Source of the DNA: JAFLBI01 sp964616465
Lineage (GTDB): Bacteria > Bacteroidota > Bacteroidia > Chitinophagales > Chitinophagaceae
DNA length: 55,802 nt
Direction of reading: 5' to 3'
Assembly: GCA_964616465.1 (NCBI GenBank)
Contig: CAZTTO010000020.1
Span: 1 to 55,802 of the forward strand
In this document: in pieces, positions 14,740 through 24,168 of the stretch
How positions within the stretch are numbered: position 1 is the stretch's first letter
Layout: the number at the start of each line of letters is the position of its first letter
The notes under the pieces: generated by a model
The model's input: the letters and a program-made list of their open reading frames with translations, nothing else
Told to the model about the DNA's origin: nothing
The model's database searches: none
Position numbers and translations under genes: made by a program

Positions 14740-15990
14740 TTAGTTTGTTGCACTAAGAGTATTAGGAGATGGCATGTTGACCAAAAGCTTTTGCTTTAGT
14801 ATTTTCATATCCTCACTTACTTTCCTGTCCAAAATTTTTGCATAGTGTTGAGTGGTCCTCAAATTTTTATGCCCCAGCATTTTACTTACACTTTCAATGG
14901 GTACACCATTGGTTAATGTTACAGTAGTGGCAAAAGTGTGCCGGGCAATGTGAAAGGTGAGTTCTTTATTAATGCCACAAACATCTGCCATTTCTTTCAG
15001 GTAACTGTTCATTTTTTGATTGCTTAATACCGGCAGTAGCTTTCCTTCATTGAGGCACTGCGGATGTTCCTTGTATTTGGCAATGATTTCTTCGGCCATT
15101 GGCAGCAAAGGAATGTTTGAACGAGTATCTGTTTTTTGCCTGTTTGTATAAATCCATTTTTCGCCATCAATACCAATGGTGATATTGTTTTTGGTGAGCT
15201 TCTTTACATCAATATAAGCCAGCCCTGTGAAGCAACTGAACAAGAAAATATCTTTTACCTGGTTGAGTCTTTCTGTTGCAAATACTTTGTTTAGAATTGT
15301 CTGGATTTCATCTTCCACAAGAAAAGCCCGTTCAACTTCCTTCACTTTTGATTTATAGTTTACAAACGGGCTTTTATCCAGCCAGCCATTTGCAATACAG
15401 AGGCGAATGATTTTACCAAAGTTTTTGATGTACTTAACTGCAGTATTGTTGTTGCATTTACGGACACTGCGGAGATAAAATTCATACTCTGTTATAAAAG
15501 CATGGTCAATTTTTTTAATGTCAATGTCTGAAATATTATACTTCCATTGCAAGAAATCAACTGTGTGCTTTAATGAGGTTTTGTAACGCTCAAGGGTGCC
15601 GGGTGCAAACTCATCATTCAGCAGGGCTTCAATCTTTTTGTTGTGGTCTTCAAAAATCTTTACCAGGCTTCTTGCCCTCTCTGACTTACCAGCTATCTTG
15701 TTTTTAATAGTTTCGGCAGTAATGATTTCACCGGTTGCCAGCATTTGATTATGATACTGGTGTATTTTGCCCTGCAAGATGGATAAATGAGCATTGAGGG
15801 ATTTAATATCCTCCGTTGTGCCTTTTGCAAGCCCGTCGGCAGCGTTCCATCGTTCGGGCAGGCATTCTTTGCTGGTGGACATTTCTGCTCGTTGACCGTT
15901 GACCGTTAGCCGCAAATAAATGGGAACGGGGCCAGAAATATAGCCCTTGGGCTTCTTAAGGTAGAAGAGAAAACTAAGATTTGATTGCAT
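14740..15990 (-). CDS. Tyrosine recombinase / integrase of the island
   Basis: A 416-residue phage-type integrase from the ATG at 15990 (MQSNLSFLFYLKK). It has an N-terminal arm-binding domain (1-90, with the GPVPIYLRLTVNGQR strand pattern), a SAM-like core-binding domain (about 100-200) and a catalytic domain. HIARHTF supplies the His-x-x-Arg pair, LGHKNLRTTQHY the late His and the nucleophilic Tyr. Where most family members have the first catalytic Arg (TGLR) this one reads TGLAYIDV; the CTnDOT integrase is known to lack that Arg as well. It lies about 250 bases from the tRNA-Ser 3' end, as expected for an element integrated there. Confidence 0.9.
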   Translation of the reverse strand: MQSNLSFLFYLKKPKGYISGPVPIYLRLTVNGQRAEMSTSKECLPERWNAADGLAKGTTEDIKSLNAHLSILQGKIHQYHNQMLATGEIITAETIKNKIAGKSERARSLVKIFEDHNKKIEALLNDEFAPGTLERYKTSLKHTVDFLQWKYNISDIDIKKIDHAFITEYEFYLRSVRKCNNNTAVKYIKNFGKIIRLCIANGWLDKSPFVNYKSKVKEVERAFLVEDEIQTILNKVFATERLNQVKDIFLFSCFTGLAYIDVKKLTKNNITIGIDGEKWIYTNRQKTDTRSNIPLLPMAEEIIAKYKEHPQCLNEGKLLPVLSNQKMNSYLKEMADVCGINKELTFHIARHTFATTVTLTNGVPIESVSKMLGHKNLRTTQHYAKILDRKVSEDMKILKQKLLVNMPSPNTLSATN

Positions 15991-16092
15991 GGTGTGGTGA
16001 CCTTTAAAAGTTGATAAAATTAGATTTGCCACCATCAGCAAACAAGATGTTCAAAAGCTGAACTGCTTAGTAGACAAGTATTTCAGCAAAAG

Positions 16093-16224
16093 CTGGTGAG
16101 TAAATTTTTTGTGATTGTTTACGCACCGAATCACTCACCAGAATTTTGATTTCGGATGAATGGTTTGGCATAGTGCCAAACAAAAACCCCTGCATAATCA
16201 ACGATTTGCAGGGGTTTGGTGAGT
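16093..16224. repeat. Repeated TGGTGAGT motif near the island end
   Basis: CTGGTGAGT (16093-16101) and ACTCACCAG (16133-16141) form a perfect 9-base inverted repeat; TGGTGAGT recurs at 16217-16224. All lie between the integrase gene and the tRNA-Ser gene. They could be integrase arm-binding sites; there is no direct evidence. Confidence 0.35.
16182..16217 (-). terminator. Rho-independent terminator of tRNA-Ser
   Basis: AAACCCCTGCA (16184-16194) and TGCAGGGGTTT (16207-16217) pair perfectly over 11 bases around a 12-base loop. Read on the minus strand, the hairpin lies 21 bases after the tRNA-encoded CCA and ends in a T-rich run, so it should end tRNA transcription. Confidence 0.7.
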
Positions 16225-16237
16225 TTTGATACCCTTT

Positions 16238-16325
<88 letters not shown>

Positions 16326-16502
16326 GGGTGCAAAATAATAGTATGAACCTTTATCTTCCAAATATTCTCTGAAATTCAATGGTTTTATATTGATATTCTA
16401 ATACTTATGTATAATCTGAACCAGTTGTCCTATTTCAATTCTGCTTAGTTTTATTTCGTAGTATCATTGCTAACCTTTCTTCTTATCTACTGTTATTGAC
16501 TT

Positions 16503-17366
16503 ATGCAAAAACCTTGGTTCCATCGAATTTCCACCTTACTCATTGTAGGACTATTAGTTGGCTCGCATGGCTGTGAAACCTTAAAGCTGAGGGTAAGTGA
16601 TCCTAAACTGCAATCTATCATCGCTGCAAAAACGGGCGCGGATGTTAACATAAGAAACTTTAGCTCCAATAATCGTTCAATTCGATATGCTACTGTTGGA
16701 GATGCCTCAAACCCACCTTTGGTTCTTTTACATGGTTCTCCTAGCTCCTTGTCGGGATGGCGGTCTCTTTATACCGATACTAATTTCACTAATAAATATT
16801 ACCTCATTTTAATTGATAGACCAGGCTATGGTTTTTCCCAGTTTGGCAATGTAGTTACTTCAATTGCTGAGCAAGCTGCATTGGTTAATGATATCTTGAA
16901 AGAATTACAATTGAGGCAACCTGCTCGTATTTTAGGTTCTTCGTATGGCGGCCCTGTGGCACTTCAGGCTGCTATGCAAGCGCCTGATCTTTATAACCAA
17001 ATTGTGCTATTGTCGGCTTCTGTTAAACCCAGCGCTGAAAAAGTCTATGATATTAGCTATTTAATGGTAGTGCCCGTAATTGAATGGTTGTTTCCGAAAG
17101 TTTTTACCATGGCTTCCAAAGAAAAGCTGAGCCATTCAAAAGAGTTAGAAAAAATTACTGATTGGCAGAAAATCAAATCGCCAGTCACCATATTACACGG
17201 CGATGCCGATGAATTGATCTATTATGAAAATGCACTTTATGCGCAGGAAAACCTAGCTCCGCATACAAGTGTTGATTTAATTACACTGAAGAATAAGGGG
17301 CATGCGTTGATATTTTCGGAGCCCGATTATCTGAAAGCTTTATTGCTTCTATATTTGCAGCAATAG
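16503..17366 (+). CDS. Alpha/beta hydrolase, exported
   Basis: A 287-residue alpha/beta-hydrolase with an N-terminal hydrophobic signal (10-20) and a possible lipid-attachment Cys24. Motifs in order: oxyanion-side LLHGSPSS (75-82), DRPGYGFS (105-112), nucleophile elbow GSSYGG with Ser147, acid in HGDADE (Asp236), and the catalytic His267 in KGHAL. The substrate is not predictable. It is the first gene right of the tRNA-Ser and ends immediately before the ABC exporter gene with no gap, suggesting cotranscription. The 16326-16502 gap upstream holds no further gene. Confidence 0.8.
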   Translation: MQKPWFHRISTLLIVGLLVGSHGCETLKLRVSDPKLQSIIAAKTGADVNIRNFSSNNRSIRYATVGDASNPPLVLLHGSPSSLSGWRSLYTDTNFTNKYYLILIDRPGYGFSQFGNVVTSIAEQAALVNDILKELQLRQPARILGSSYGGPVALQAAMQAPDLYNQIVLLSASVKPSAEKVYDISYLMVVPVIEWLFPKVFTMASKEKLSHSKELEKITDWQKIKSPVTILHGDADELIYYENALYAQENLAPHTSVDLITLKNKGHALIFSEPDYLKALLLLYLQQ

Positions 17367-19187
17367 ATGAAACATTTAGCGTCTTTAAACCAGTATTTCT
17401 GGAAATATCGTATTCGATTTATTGTCGGTATTTTCTTTGTTGTAACTTCTAACTATTTCGCCGTTATGGCACCACAGGTTACAAGTTATATCATTACCAA
17501 AGTACAGCAAGCTCTTCCTGGAAATAGTCAGACTAAATTGATGTTGTACGATGGATTGGTAGAATCCTTAATTGGTTTATTAGAAGCGGGAGAAAATAGA
17601 ACATTGCTAGGACTAGTTACTTTTTCTAGTATCGCCATCTTGTTGATTGCAATTATTAGAGGTGTGTTGATGTTTTTTATGCGTCAAACACTAATTGTTA
17701 TGAGTCGGCATATTGAGTACGATCAAAAAAATGCCATCTACCAAAAGTACCAGCAATTGAGTGCGCAGTTTTATAAAGTACACGCTACTGGCGATTTAAT
17801 GAACAGAATTACTGAAGATGTGAGTCGGGTTAGAATGTACACAGGTCCTGCTATCATGTATTTCATTAACCTGGTTGCTTTAATAAGTTTTTGCTTAGTA
17901 AATATGTTTCAGCGCGATGTAATTCTTACGCTTTATGTACTAGCGCCACTACCAATTTTGGCTATTACTATCTACTATGTAAACAGTATTATTAACCGAA
18001 AAAGCGAAAAAATTCAAGAGTCATTAAGTGACCTTACATCACATGCACAACAAACCTATTCTGGTATTCGAGTGGTGAAATCTTTTGTTCAAGAGAATGC
18101 TATGCTGAATTTCTTTAGAAGCATAAGCTTACGTTATCAAGAACAAGCTATATCGCTGGCAAAAACAGAAGCTATTTATTTCCCATCCATTACGCTCATG
18201 ATTGGACTAAGTACATTGCTCACCATCTTCATAGGAAGTATACATGTGTTGGATCAATCTGTGAAGGTGGGTACTATAGTTGAATTCGTTATTTATATCA
18301 ATATGCTTACTTTTCCAGTAAGTGCTATTGGGTGGACAGCCAGCATGATTCAGAGAGCAGCTGCTTCACAAAAGCGAATCAATGAATTTTTGGAGACCAA
18401 CGATCATCAAACCGATGAGGGAAAAGTAACTGCACCTCTTACAGGCGACTTGGTTTTGGATCATGTACATTTTACTTATAAACATACGGGTATTACTGCT
18501 TTGCATGATGTGTCGCTGCATATACCCGCTGGGTCTAAAGTATTGTTACTAGGTAGGGCAGGGGCTGGAAAAACCACATTGATGCAGGTAATTGCCAGAT
18601 TGTTTGAACCTAATAGTGGAAAGGTTAGCATAGGACCCTATACTATTGACGAATTTCAACTCAAGCATTATAGAGAAAGAATTAGCTATATACCACAGGA
18701 TGTTTTTTTATTTAGTGATACAGTATATAACAATATATGTTTTGGCTTACAAACACAAGATTCTACTGAGGCGGTTGAAGCTGCTGCTAAAGCTGCTTCA
18801 GTGCACAACGATATATTACAGTTTTCTGATGGGTACCAGACCATGATTGGAGAGCGGGGTGTTACTTTAAGTGGAGGGCAAAAGCAACGTATTTCAATTG
18901 CGCGTGGACTCATTAAACAGCCCGATTTGGTATTAATTGACGATTGTCTTAGTGCTGTAGATGCTAAAACGGAACAGCATATCACCCAAAATCTTCAAAC
19001 AGCTCTAATTGGAAAAACTGCTATTATTAGTACCCATCGGGTATTTACTTCTATTCAATTTGACCTTATTGTATATATGGAAAAAGGGGCAATTGTGGAA
19101 TTAGGTACCCATGAATCGTTGCTGGAATTGGATGGAAAATATGCTCAGTTAATCCGTCGCCAACGCACTGAGCAGACCGAGAATTAG
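17367..19187 (+). CDS. ABC exporter, MsbA/multidrug type (fused TMD-NBD)
   Basis: A 606-residue half-transporter with a six-helix exporter domain (about 1-335) and one nucleotide-binding domain (360-600). Walker A is GRAGAGKT (396-403), Q-loop YIPQD (441-445), signature LSGGQ (501-505), and the H-loop His557 lies in STHR. After the Walker B Asp525 the usual catalytic Glu is Asp526 (LIDDCLSAVD). That substitution is known in the degenerate site of heterodimeric exporters, yet no partner half is adjacent. It probably exports lipid or drug-like substrates as a dimer. The start ATG follows the hydrolase stop codon directly. Confidence 0.88.
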   Translation: MKHLASLNQYFWKYRIRFIVGIFFVVTSNYFAVMAPQVTSYIITKVQQALPGNSQTKLMLYDGLVESLIGLLEAGENRTLLGLVTFSSIAILLIAIIRGVLMFFMRQTLIVMSRHIEYDQKNAIYQKYQQLSAQFYKVHATGDLMNRITEDVSRVRMYTGPAIMYFINLVALISFCLVNMFQRDVILTLYVLAPLPILAITIYYVNSIINRKSEKIQESLSDLTSHAQQTYSGIRVVKSFVQENAMLNFFRSISLRYQEQAISLAKTEAIYFPSITLMIGLSTLLTIFIGSIHVLDQSVKVGTIVEFVIYINMLTFPVSAIGWTASMIQRAAASQKRINEFLETNDHQTDEGKVTAPLTGDLVLDHVHFTYKHTGITALHDVSLHIPAGSKVLLLGRAGAGKTTLMQVIARLFEPNSGKVSIGPYTIDEFQLKHYRERISYIPQDVFLFSDTVYNNICFGLQTQDSTEAVEAAAKAASVHNDILQFSDGYQTMIGERGVTLSGGQKQRISIARGLIKQPDLVLIDDCLSAVDAKTEQHITQNLQTALIGKTAIISTHRVFTSIQFDLIVYMEKGAIVELGTHESLLELDGKYAQLIRRQRTEQTEN

Positions 19188-19235
19188 GTCGTAAAATTCC
19201 CCCTTTTTTTATCACAATTGGCTATATGTCAAAAT

Positions 19236-19265
19236 TTTGTCATTTCAATTACATCCCTATATTTG
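19236..19265 (+). promoter_or_regulatory. Promoter of the PUR-domain gene
   Basis: TTTG at 19236-19239 and TATATTTG at 19258-19265 are 18 bases apart and fit the Bacteroidota -33 / -7 consensus. The expected start of transcription near 19271 lies downstream of the ATG at 19237, which favours the later GTG start at 19303. Confidence 0.6.
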
Positions 19266-19302
19266 TGACGCTTATGTTTCTTATCACCAAAATCTAACTA
19301 CA

Positions 19303-19773
19303 GTGGCGTACGAGCACAACGACAAAAAGATGGAAAGCGTTTACAGCAAGCGTATTCGTGCCGGGAAAAGACGTACTTATTTTTTTGATGTCAGGGCAAC
19401 CAAAGGCAACGATTATTTTCTAACAATTACAGAAAGTAGAAAGAGATTCGATGATCACGGTTACGATCGTCATAAGATCTTCGTATATAAAGAAGATTTC
19501 AACAAATTCTTTCGCGCATTAGGCGAGGCTATTGATTTTGTAAAGACCGATCTAATGCCTAATTATAATTTTGATTCTTTCAACCACGATGATGCAGAAG
19601 GTGATGGTGATGGTTATTATGATGAACCAGCTATCATCAATAGACCTACTCAAACTGCGCATGTTGCAGAAGCTCCTAGTCCTACACCTGTAGAAGTTGC
19701 TCCAACTCCGTCTTTTCCTGCGGCTTCTGCAAGTGATTTAAACTTGTCTACAGAAGAAGTTGATAAATGGTAG
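19303..19773 (+). CDS. PUR/DUF3276 family nucleic-acid-binding protein
   Basis: A 156-residue protein if translation begins at GTG 19303 (MAYEHNDKK). A longer ATG frame (19237) would overlap the promoter. Residues about 10-85 form the PUR-alpha-like domain (VYSKRIRAGKRRTYFFDVR, then FLTITESRKRFDD, then YKEDFNKFFRAL), which binds single-stranded nucleic acid in the Borrelia and eukaryotic relatives. The tail is acidic, then Pro/Ala/Thr-rich, and probably disordered. Related short proteins are common in Bacteroidota; their cellular role is not known to me. It is monocistronic, with its own promoter and terminator. Confidence 0.85.
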   Translation: MAYEHNDKKMESVYSKRIRAGKRRTYFFDVRATKGNDYFLTITESRKRFDDHGYDRHKIFVYKEDFNKFFRALGEAIDFVKTDLMPNYNFDSFNHDDAEGDGDGYYDEPAIINRPTQTAHVAEAPSPTPVEVAPTPSFPAASASDLNLSTEEVDKW

Positions 19774-19794
19774 AAAATCCCCAAACTAATTGTG

Positions 19795-19832
19795 AATCCA
19801 TCATCGCGCATGCAATGATGGATTTTTTTTAT
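19795..19832 (+). terminator. Terminator of the PUR-domain gene
   Basis: AATCCATCAT (19795-19804) and ATGATGGATT (19815-19824) form a perfect 10-base stem around a 10-base loop, followed by a run of T. It lies between two convergent genes. Confidence 0.8.
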
Positions 19833-20329
19833 AATTCCTTCAGCATCCAAATATCACATCCATGGTGACCAGAATCGCCTAATGGGCCATTCAGATATTT
19901 GTAGCCAAGCGCTTCATACACAGCAACAGCCTTTTTCAATTCTGGCATAGTTTCTAAATACGCATGTGTATACCCAACCGATTTTGCCCAATCCATTGCT
20001 ACTTGCATCATACGTCGACCCAGACCAATATTGCGGACTGAAGGTTTCAAATACATCTTTACTAATTCACAAGTACCAGTAGGTAAATTAGGCGTAGGAT
20101 AAATACCAGCACCCCCAACAATTTCTCCTTCCATTTCTGCCACCCAATAACAACTCATAGGTGTTGAGTCAAACAATTCAAACAAAGCATCAGTAGTGTC
20201 ATCATAATAAACAGTACCTGGTTTGTTTGCGCCAAACTCTTCTAATGCGCTGCGTATAATTTTTGCCATTGCACTATTATCGCGGGGCTCAATTATTCGT
20301 ATTTGAATGTTTGCTAGAGCTTGAGCCAT
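19829..20329 (-). CDS. GNAT family N-acetyltransferase
   Basis: A 166-residue GNAT protein: strands IRIIEPRDNSAMAKII and CYWVAEMEGEIVGGAG, then the acetyl-CoA loop RNIGLGRRMMQVAMDWA (Q/R-x-x-G-x-G/A), and the C-terminal AYLETMPELKKAVAVYEALGY. The family transfers acetyl groups from acetyl-CoA to an amine; the acceptor is not predictable. It starts 2 bases after the pgi stop on the minus strand, so it probably shares the pgi mRNA. Confidence 0.85.
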   Translation of the reverse strand: MAQALANIQIRIIEPRDNSAMAKIIRSALEEFGANKPGTVYYDDTTDALFELFDSTPMSCYWVAEMEGEIVGGAGIYPTPNLPTGTCELVKMYLKPSVRNIGLGRRMMQVAMDWAKSVGYTHAYLETMPELKKAVAVYEALGYKYLNGPLGDSGHHGCDIWMLKEL

Positions 20330-20331
20330 GG

Positions 20332-21990
20332 TTAGGAGTTGCGCATTTTTTTGAAAGTATTGATTAATCCGTTTGTTGATGCATCATGATTGGTAACAGG
20401 TTTGTTATCTACCAACTCAGGTAAAATTTGATTGGCTAACTGCTTGCCTAATTCAACACCCCACTGATCAAAGCTGAAAATATTCCAGATAACACCTTGT
20501 ACAAATATTTTATGTTCATAAAAAGCAATCATGCTGCCTAAAGTTGTTGGATTGATTTGTCGAATTAAAAAAGAATTCGAAGGTTTATTTCCTTTAAATA
20601 CTTTGAAAGGTGTTAAACGTTTTACTTCTTCCTCAGACTTGCCAGCCGCAATCAATTCTTCCTTTACTTCTTTTTCCGTTTTACCCTTCATCAACGCCTC
20701 TGTTTGGGCAAAGAAATTAGACAATAATTTTGCATGATGATCGCCAATTGGGTTGTGTGAATTGGCTGGCGCAATAAAGTCGCATGGTATTAAAACAGTG
20801 CCTTGGTGTATAAGCTGATAAAAAGCATGTTGTCCATTTGTGCCTGGCTCTCCCCAAATAACTGGCCCAGTAGAATAGCTCACTTCAGTTCCATTTCTAT
20901 CTACCATTTTACCATTACTTTCCATATTTCCTTGTTGAAAATATGCTGCAAAACGATGAAGGTATTGGTCATAGGGAAGAATAGCTTCTGACTGTGCCCC
21001 AAAGAAATTGGTGTACCAAATTCCAATCAATGCCATTAGAACAGGAATATTCTTTTCCCATTTTTCATTTCTAAAATGAAGATCAGCTTCATGAGCTCCC
21101 TTCAATAAATCCATATAATTGTTGTATCCAATTGTAAGTGCAATAGACAACCCAATAGCACTCCAGAGCGAATACCTACCGCCAACCCAATCCCAGAATT
21201 CAAACATATTGGCCTTATCAATACCAAATTCAGTAACAGCTTTTTCGTTGGTACTTAAAGCCACAAAATGTTTTGCAATATGTTGCTCATCACCAGCGTG
21301 TTCCAGGAACCAATTTCTAGCAGTATGTGCATTGGTCATGGTTTCTTGTGTGGTGAAGGTTTTAGATGCAATTAAAAACAAGGTTTCCTCAGGACGAACA
21401 TGCTTCAAGGTTTCAGCAATATGTGTTCCATCTATATTTGAAACAAAGAATGTTTCAATATTCTTCTTCCAGAAAGGGCGCAATGCTTCAGTTACCATTA
21501 CCGGGCCTAAATCACTTCCACCAATACCAATATTCACAATAAAGCGAATTTTCTTACCAGAATATCCACGCCATTTTCCAGTGTGTATTGCTTGACAACA
21601 ATTTTCCATTTGTTGTTGTACCCTTCTTACCAAGGGCATTACATCTTTACCTTCCACCAAAATAGGCGTGTCGGTGAAATTGCGCAGGGCTGTGTGCAAA
21701 ACAGATCTGTTCTCAGTTTCATTAATTTTTACGCCTGCAAATTGTGCATGAATGGATTCTTTCAGCTTACATTCTTCTGCAAGTTGCAATAAGAGTTGCA
21801 ATGTTTTCGGTGCAAGAATATTTTTTGAGTAGTCGAACAAAATATCATTCCATTCGATGGAGAACTTATCAAATCGTTCGGGGTCAGACGCAAACATGTT
21901 TTTCATGTGCGCTCGGTTCATCTCTTCTTCGTAATGTTTCTTTAATAAAAACCAGGCTTGCGTACTGGCTGGATTAATTTTTGGCAACAT
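20332..21990 (-). CDS. pgi: Glucose-6-phosphate isomerase
   Basis: A 552-residue enzyme that interconverts glucose 6-phosphate and fructose 6-phosphate in the cytoplasm. Family markers include NIGIGGSDLGPVMV near residue 153, the signature GGRYSLWSAIGLS, the active-site His in AFYQLIHQG, and the second signature FDQWGVELGKQLA. The length matches the long bacterial form (about 545-550). It lies 3 bases from the upstream threonine aldolase gene and 2 bases from the GNAT gene downstream, forming a three-gene minus-strand unit. Confidence 0.95.
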   Translation of the reverse strand: MLPKINPASTQAWFLLKKHYEEEMNRAHMKNMFASDPERFDKFSIEWNDILFDYSKNILAPKTLQLLLQLAEECKLKESIHAQFAGVKINETENRSVLHTALRNFTDTPILVEGKDVMPLVRRVQQQMENCCQAIHTGKWRGYSGKKIRFIVNIGIGGSDLGPVMVTEALRPFWKKNIETFFVSNIDGTHIAETLKHVRPEETLFLIASKTFTTQETMTNAHTARNWFLEHAGDEQHIAKHFVALSTNEKAVTEFGIDKANMFEFWDWVGGRYSLWSAIGLSIALTIGYNNYMDLLKGAHEADLHFRNEKWEKNIPVLMALIGIWYTNFFGAQSEAILPYDQYLHRFAAYFQQGNMESNGKMVDRNGTEVSYSTGPVIWGEPGTNGQHAFYQLIHQGTVLIPCDFIAPANSHNPIGDHHAKLLSNFFAQTEALMKGKTEKEVKEELIAAGKSEEEVKRLTPFKVFKGNKPSNSFLIRQINPTTLGSMIAFYEHKIFVQGVIWNIFSFDQWGVELGKQLANQILPELVDNKPVTNHDASTNGLINTFKKMRNS

Positions 21991-21993
21991 AGA

Positions 21994-23013
21994 TTAAACT
22001 TTATAATGGGATATAGCTTGTACTGTAGTATTGATTTGATCAGCGCTAACATCTAAGTGTGTGACCATACGCACTAGGTGAGGACCCATTGCTAATAATG
22101 CGATGTTCTTTTCTCGCATGTAAGCAACAAAATCCTTGGCAGGAAAATCCGGTAATGTTTCAAAAATGACAATATTGGTTTCAACCGGATAAATTTCCTT
22201 AACCCAATCGCATTTTTTCAAGGCTTCAGCTATTTGTGCGGCATGAGTGTGGTCGTCTTGCAATCGATCTATATGATGTTGCAAAGCATACAATCCGGCG
22301 GCTGCTAGAAATCCACCTTGACGCATTCCGCCTCCAAATACCTTTCGCCATCTGCGAGCTTTTTGAATAAAAGCTTTATTGCCTAATAAAAGGCTACCAA
22401 CGGGAGCACCTAAACCTTTGCTAAGGCAAATTGAAATGGTGTCAAAGAGTTCGCCATATTGAAGGGCGTTTTGATTCTTGGCAACTAATGCATTAAACAG
22501 CCTCGCCCCATCTAAGTGAAAAGCTAGTTTGTGCGTTTTACAAACAGCACTTATGGCTTCTAAATCGGCCCAATCGTAACAGCTTCCACCACCTCTGTTG
22601 GCCGTATTTTCTAAGGAAACCAATCGACTAATAGGCTTATGAACATCAATGGGCTGTATAGCTTGCTCCACCTGTGTCGCTGTCAGTCGACCCCGATTGC
22701 CCTGTAAAAGCCGAACTGAACAATGGCTGTTTGCGGCAATTCCACCACCCTCATACAAATAAACATGACTCAATTCGTCACAAATTACCTCGTCTCCAGG
22801 TTGCGTGTGACACTTGATAGCCAATTGGTTAGTCATGGTACCTGAAGGACAAAATAAAGCTGCTTCCATCCCAAACATAGCTGAGGCAAACTCCTCCAAT
22901 GCTATAATAGAAGGATCTTCTTCAAACACATCATCGCCCACACTCGCTTTCATCATAGCTTCCAGCATGGCTGGTGTTGGACGAGTAACCGTATCACTTC
23001 TCAGGTCTATCAT
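21994..23013 (-). CDS. ltaE: Low-specificity L-threonine aldolase
   Basis: A 339-residue PLP enzyme of the beta-eliminating-lyase group that cleaves L-threonine and L-allo-threonine to glycine and acetaldehyde. The start IDLRSDTVTRPTP is diagnostic. The PLP-binding Lys199 lies in SKGLGAPVGS, with Asp168 and Arg171 in HLDGARLFN contacting the cofactor. It is the promoter-proximal gene of the ltaE-pgi-GNAT unit, divergent from rpoD. Confidence 0.92.
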   Translation of the reverse strand: MIDLRSDTVTRPTPAMLEAMMKASVGDDVFEEDPSIIALEEFASAMFGMEAALFCPSGTMTNQLAIKCHTQPGDEVICDELSHVYLYEGGGIAANSHCSVRLLQGNRGRLTATQVEQAIQPIDVHKPISRLVSLENTANRGGGSCYDWADLEAISAVCKTHKLAFHLDGARLFNALVAKNQNALQYGELFDTISICLSKGLGAPVGSLLLGNKAFIQKARRWRKVFGGGMRQGGFLAAAGLYALQHHIDRLQDDHTHAAQIAEALKKCDWVKEIYPVETNIVIFETLPDFPAKDFVAYMREKNIALLAMGPHLVRMVTHLDVSADQINTTVQAISHYKV

Positions 23014-23150
23014 AAAGTGCGAATATAGTTTTTTAGCAAGTATGCCAAGGAAATGGGGAAAGCTTTCAAAACTGAAACTTTGTTAGGCAATTTATTAACA
23101 GCTGAAGGCTAAATTATTCACAAAATCACCCAAAACTGCATGAATTTGCG

Positions 23151-23158
23151 TAACTTTG
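23151..23158 (+). promoter_or_regulatory. -7 promoter element of rpoD
   Basis: TAACTTTG fits TAnnTTTG exactly and lies 100 bases before the rpoD start, leaving a long untranslated leader of about 95 bases. A -33 TTTG at the usual distance is not clear. The rest of the 23014-23258 gap shows no gene. Confidence 0.5.
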
Positions 23159-23258
23159 CAGACTCTCAGCAAAAATATCCTATTTTAGAATCTATCTTGC
23201 TGATAATAAAACAAAAGCACAACAGTCGACGTTTACTTAAAAAGTCTTTTTAACCACT

Positions 23259-24116
23259 ATGAGGCAGCTCAAAATAGCAACCCAGATTACCAACCGCGAT
23301 TCGCAGGCGGTAGAAAAGTACCTTCAAGAGATTTCTAAAATTTCAATGATTACTCCAGAAGAGGAGACTACACTGGCCCAGAAAATTAAGATGGGCAACC
23401 AACGTGCATTAGATAAATTGGTTCAAGCGAACCTTCGTTTCGTAGTATCTGTGGCTAAGCAATACCAACACCAAGGTTTATCACTAAGTGATTTAATTAA
23501 TGAAGGCAATTTGGGATTAATCAAAGCTGCACAGCGTTTTGACGAAACTAAAGGTTTCAAATTCATTTCTTACGCTGTATGGTGGATTCGTCAGTCCATT
23601 CTCCAGGCTTTAGCTGAACAAGGTCGTTTGGTTCGTTTACCTCAGAACAAAATTGGAACCTATAACAAAGCCAATAAAGCTTATATGGCTTTCGAACAAG
23701 AGCATGAGCGTGAGCCTTCTACAGAAGAGTTGAGCGAAATCCTAGAAATGAGTGAAACTGAAATCAACAATATTTTCCAAAGCAATACCCGCCACACTTC
23801 ATTAGATGCTCCAGTACACGAAGCCGAAGATGTAGCTATGGGAGATTTGCTAGAAGGCAGTGATGATACAGATGAAGATGTCATGAAGGATTCTTTACGC
23901 GAAGAAATTCGTCGCGTGTTGAAGTCTCTTAGTCCACGTGAAGCTGAAATTGTAAACGCATATTTTGGTTTAGATGGAGAAAATGGTGTTACTATTGAAC
24001 AAATTGGTGTGAAATACGATTTAACTAAGGAGCGTATTCGACAAATTAAAGAGCGTGCTATTAAGCGACTACAAAAAGCTAGATATAGCAATGCACTTAA
24101 ATCATATTTGGGTTAA
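23259..24116 (+). CDS. rpoD: Primary RNA polymerase sigma factor (sigma-70/SigA)
   Basis: A 285-residue primary sigma factor, short because region 1.1 and the non-conserved region are absent, as is usual in Bacteroidota. Region 1.2 is VEKYLQEISKISMITPEEE; region 2 includes LIKAAQRFDETKGFKFISYAVWWIRQSI (core binding and -10 recognition); region 3 is around EREPSTEELSEIL; region 4 ends with ERIRQIKERAIKRLQ, which reads the -33 box. It directs housekeeping transcription from TTTG/TAnnTTTG promoters. A strong terminator follows at 24134-24158. Confidence 0.96.
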   Translation: MRQLKIATQITNRDSQAVEKYLQEISKISMITPEEETTLAQKIKMGNQRALDKLVQANLRFVVSVAKQYQHQGLSLSDLINEGNLGLIKAAQRFDETKGFKFISYAVWWIRQSILQALAEQGRLVRLPQNKIGTYNKANKAYMAFEQEHEREPSTEELSEILEMSETEINNIFQSNTRHTSLDAPVHEAEDVAMGDLLEGSDDTDEDVMKDSLREEIRRVLKSLSPREAEIVNAYFGLDGENGVTIEQIGVKYDLTKERIRQIKERAIKRLQKARYSNALKSYLG

Positions 24117-24133
24117 AGAAGTACCCTGTGTCA

Positions 24134-24158
24134 AACCCGCTCAAAAGGCGGGTTTTTT
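24134..24158 (+). terminator. Terminator of rpoD
   Basis: AACCCGC (24134-24140) and GCGGGTT (24148-24154) pair perfectly around a 7-base loop and are followed by a T run. The next gene's first possible ATG is at 24160, directly after the T run. Confidence 0.85.
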
Positions 24159-24168
24159 TATGTTATTT

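Noticed and set aside
19237..19302. ATG start of the PUR-domain protein at 19237
   Set aside because: It overlaps the -33/-7 promoter elements and adds residues that do not fit the family start.
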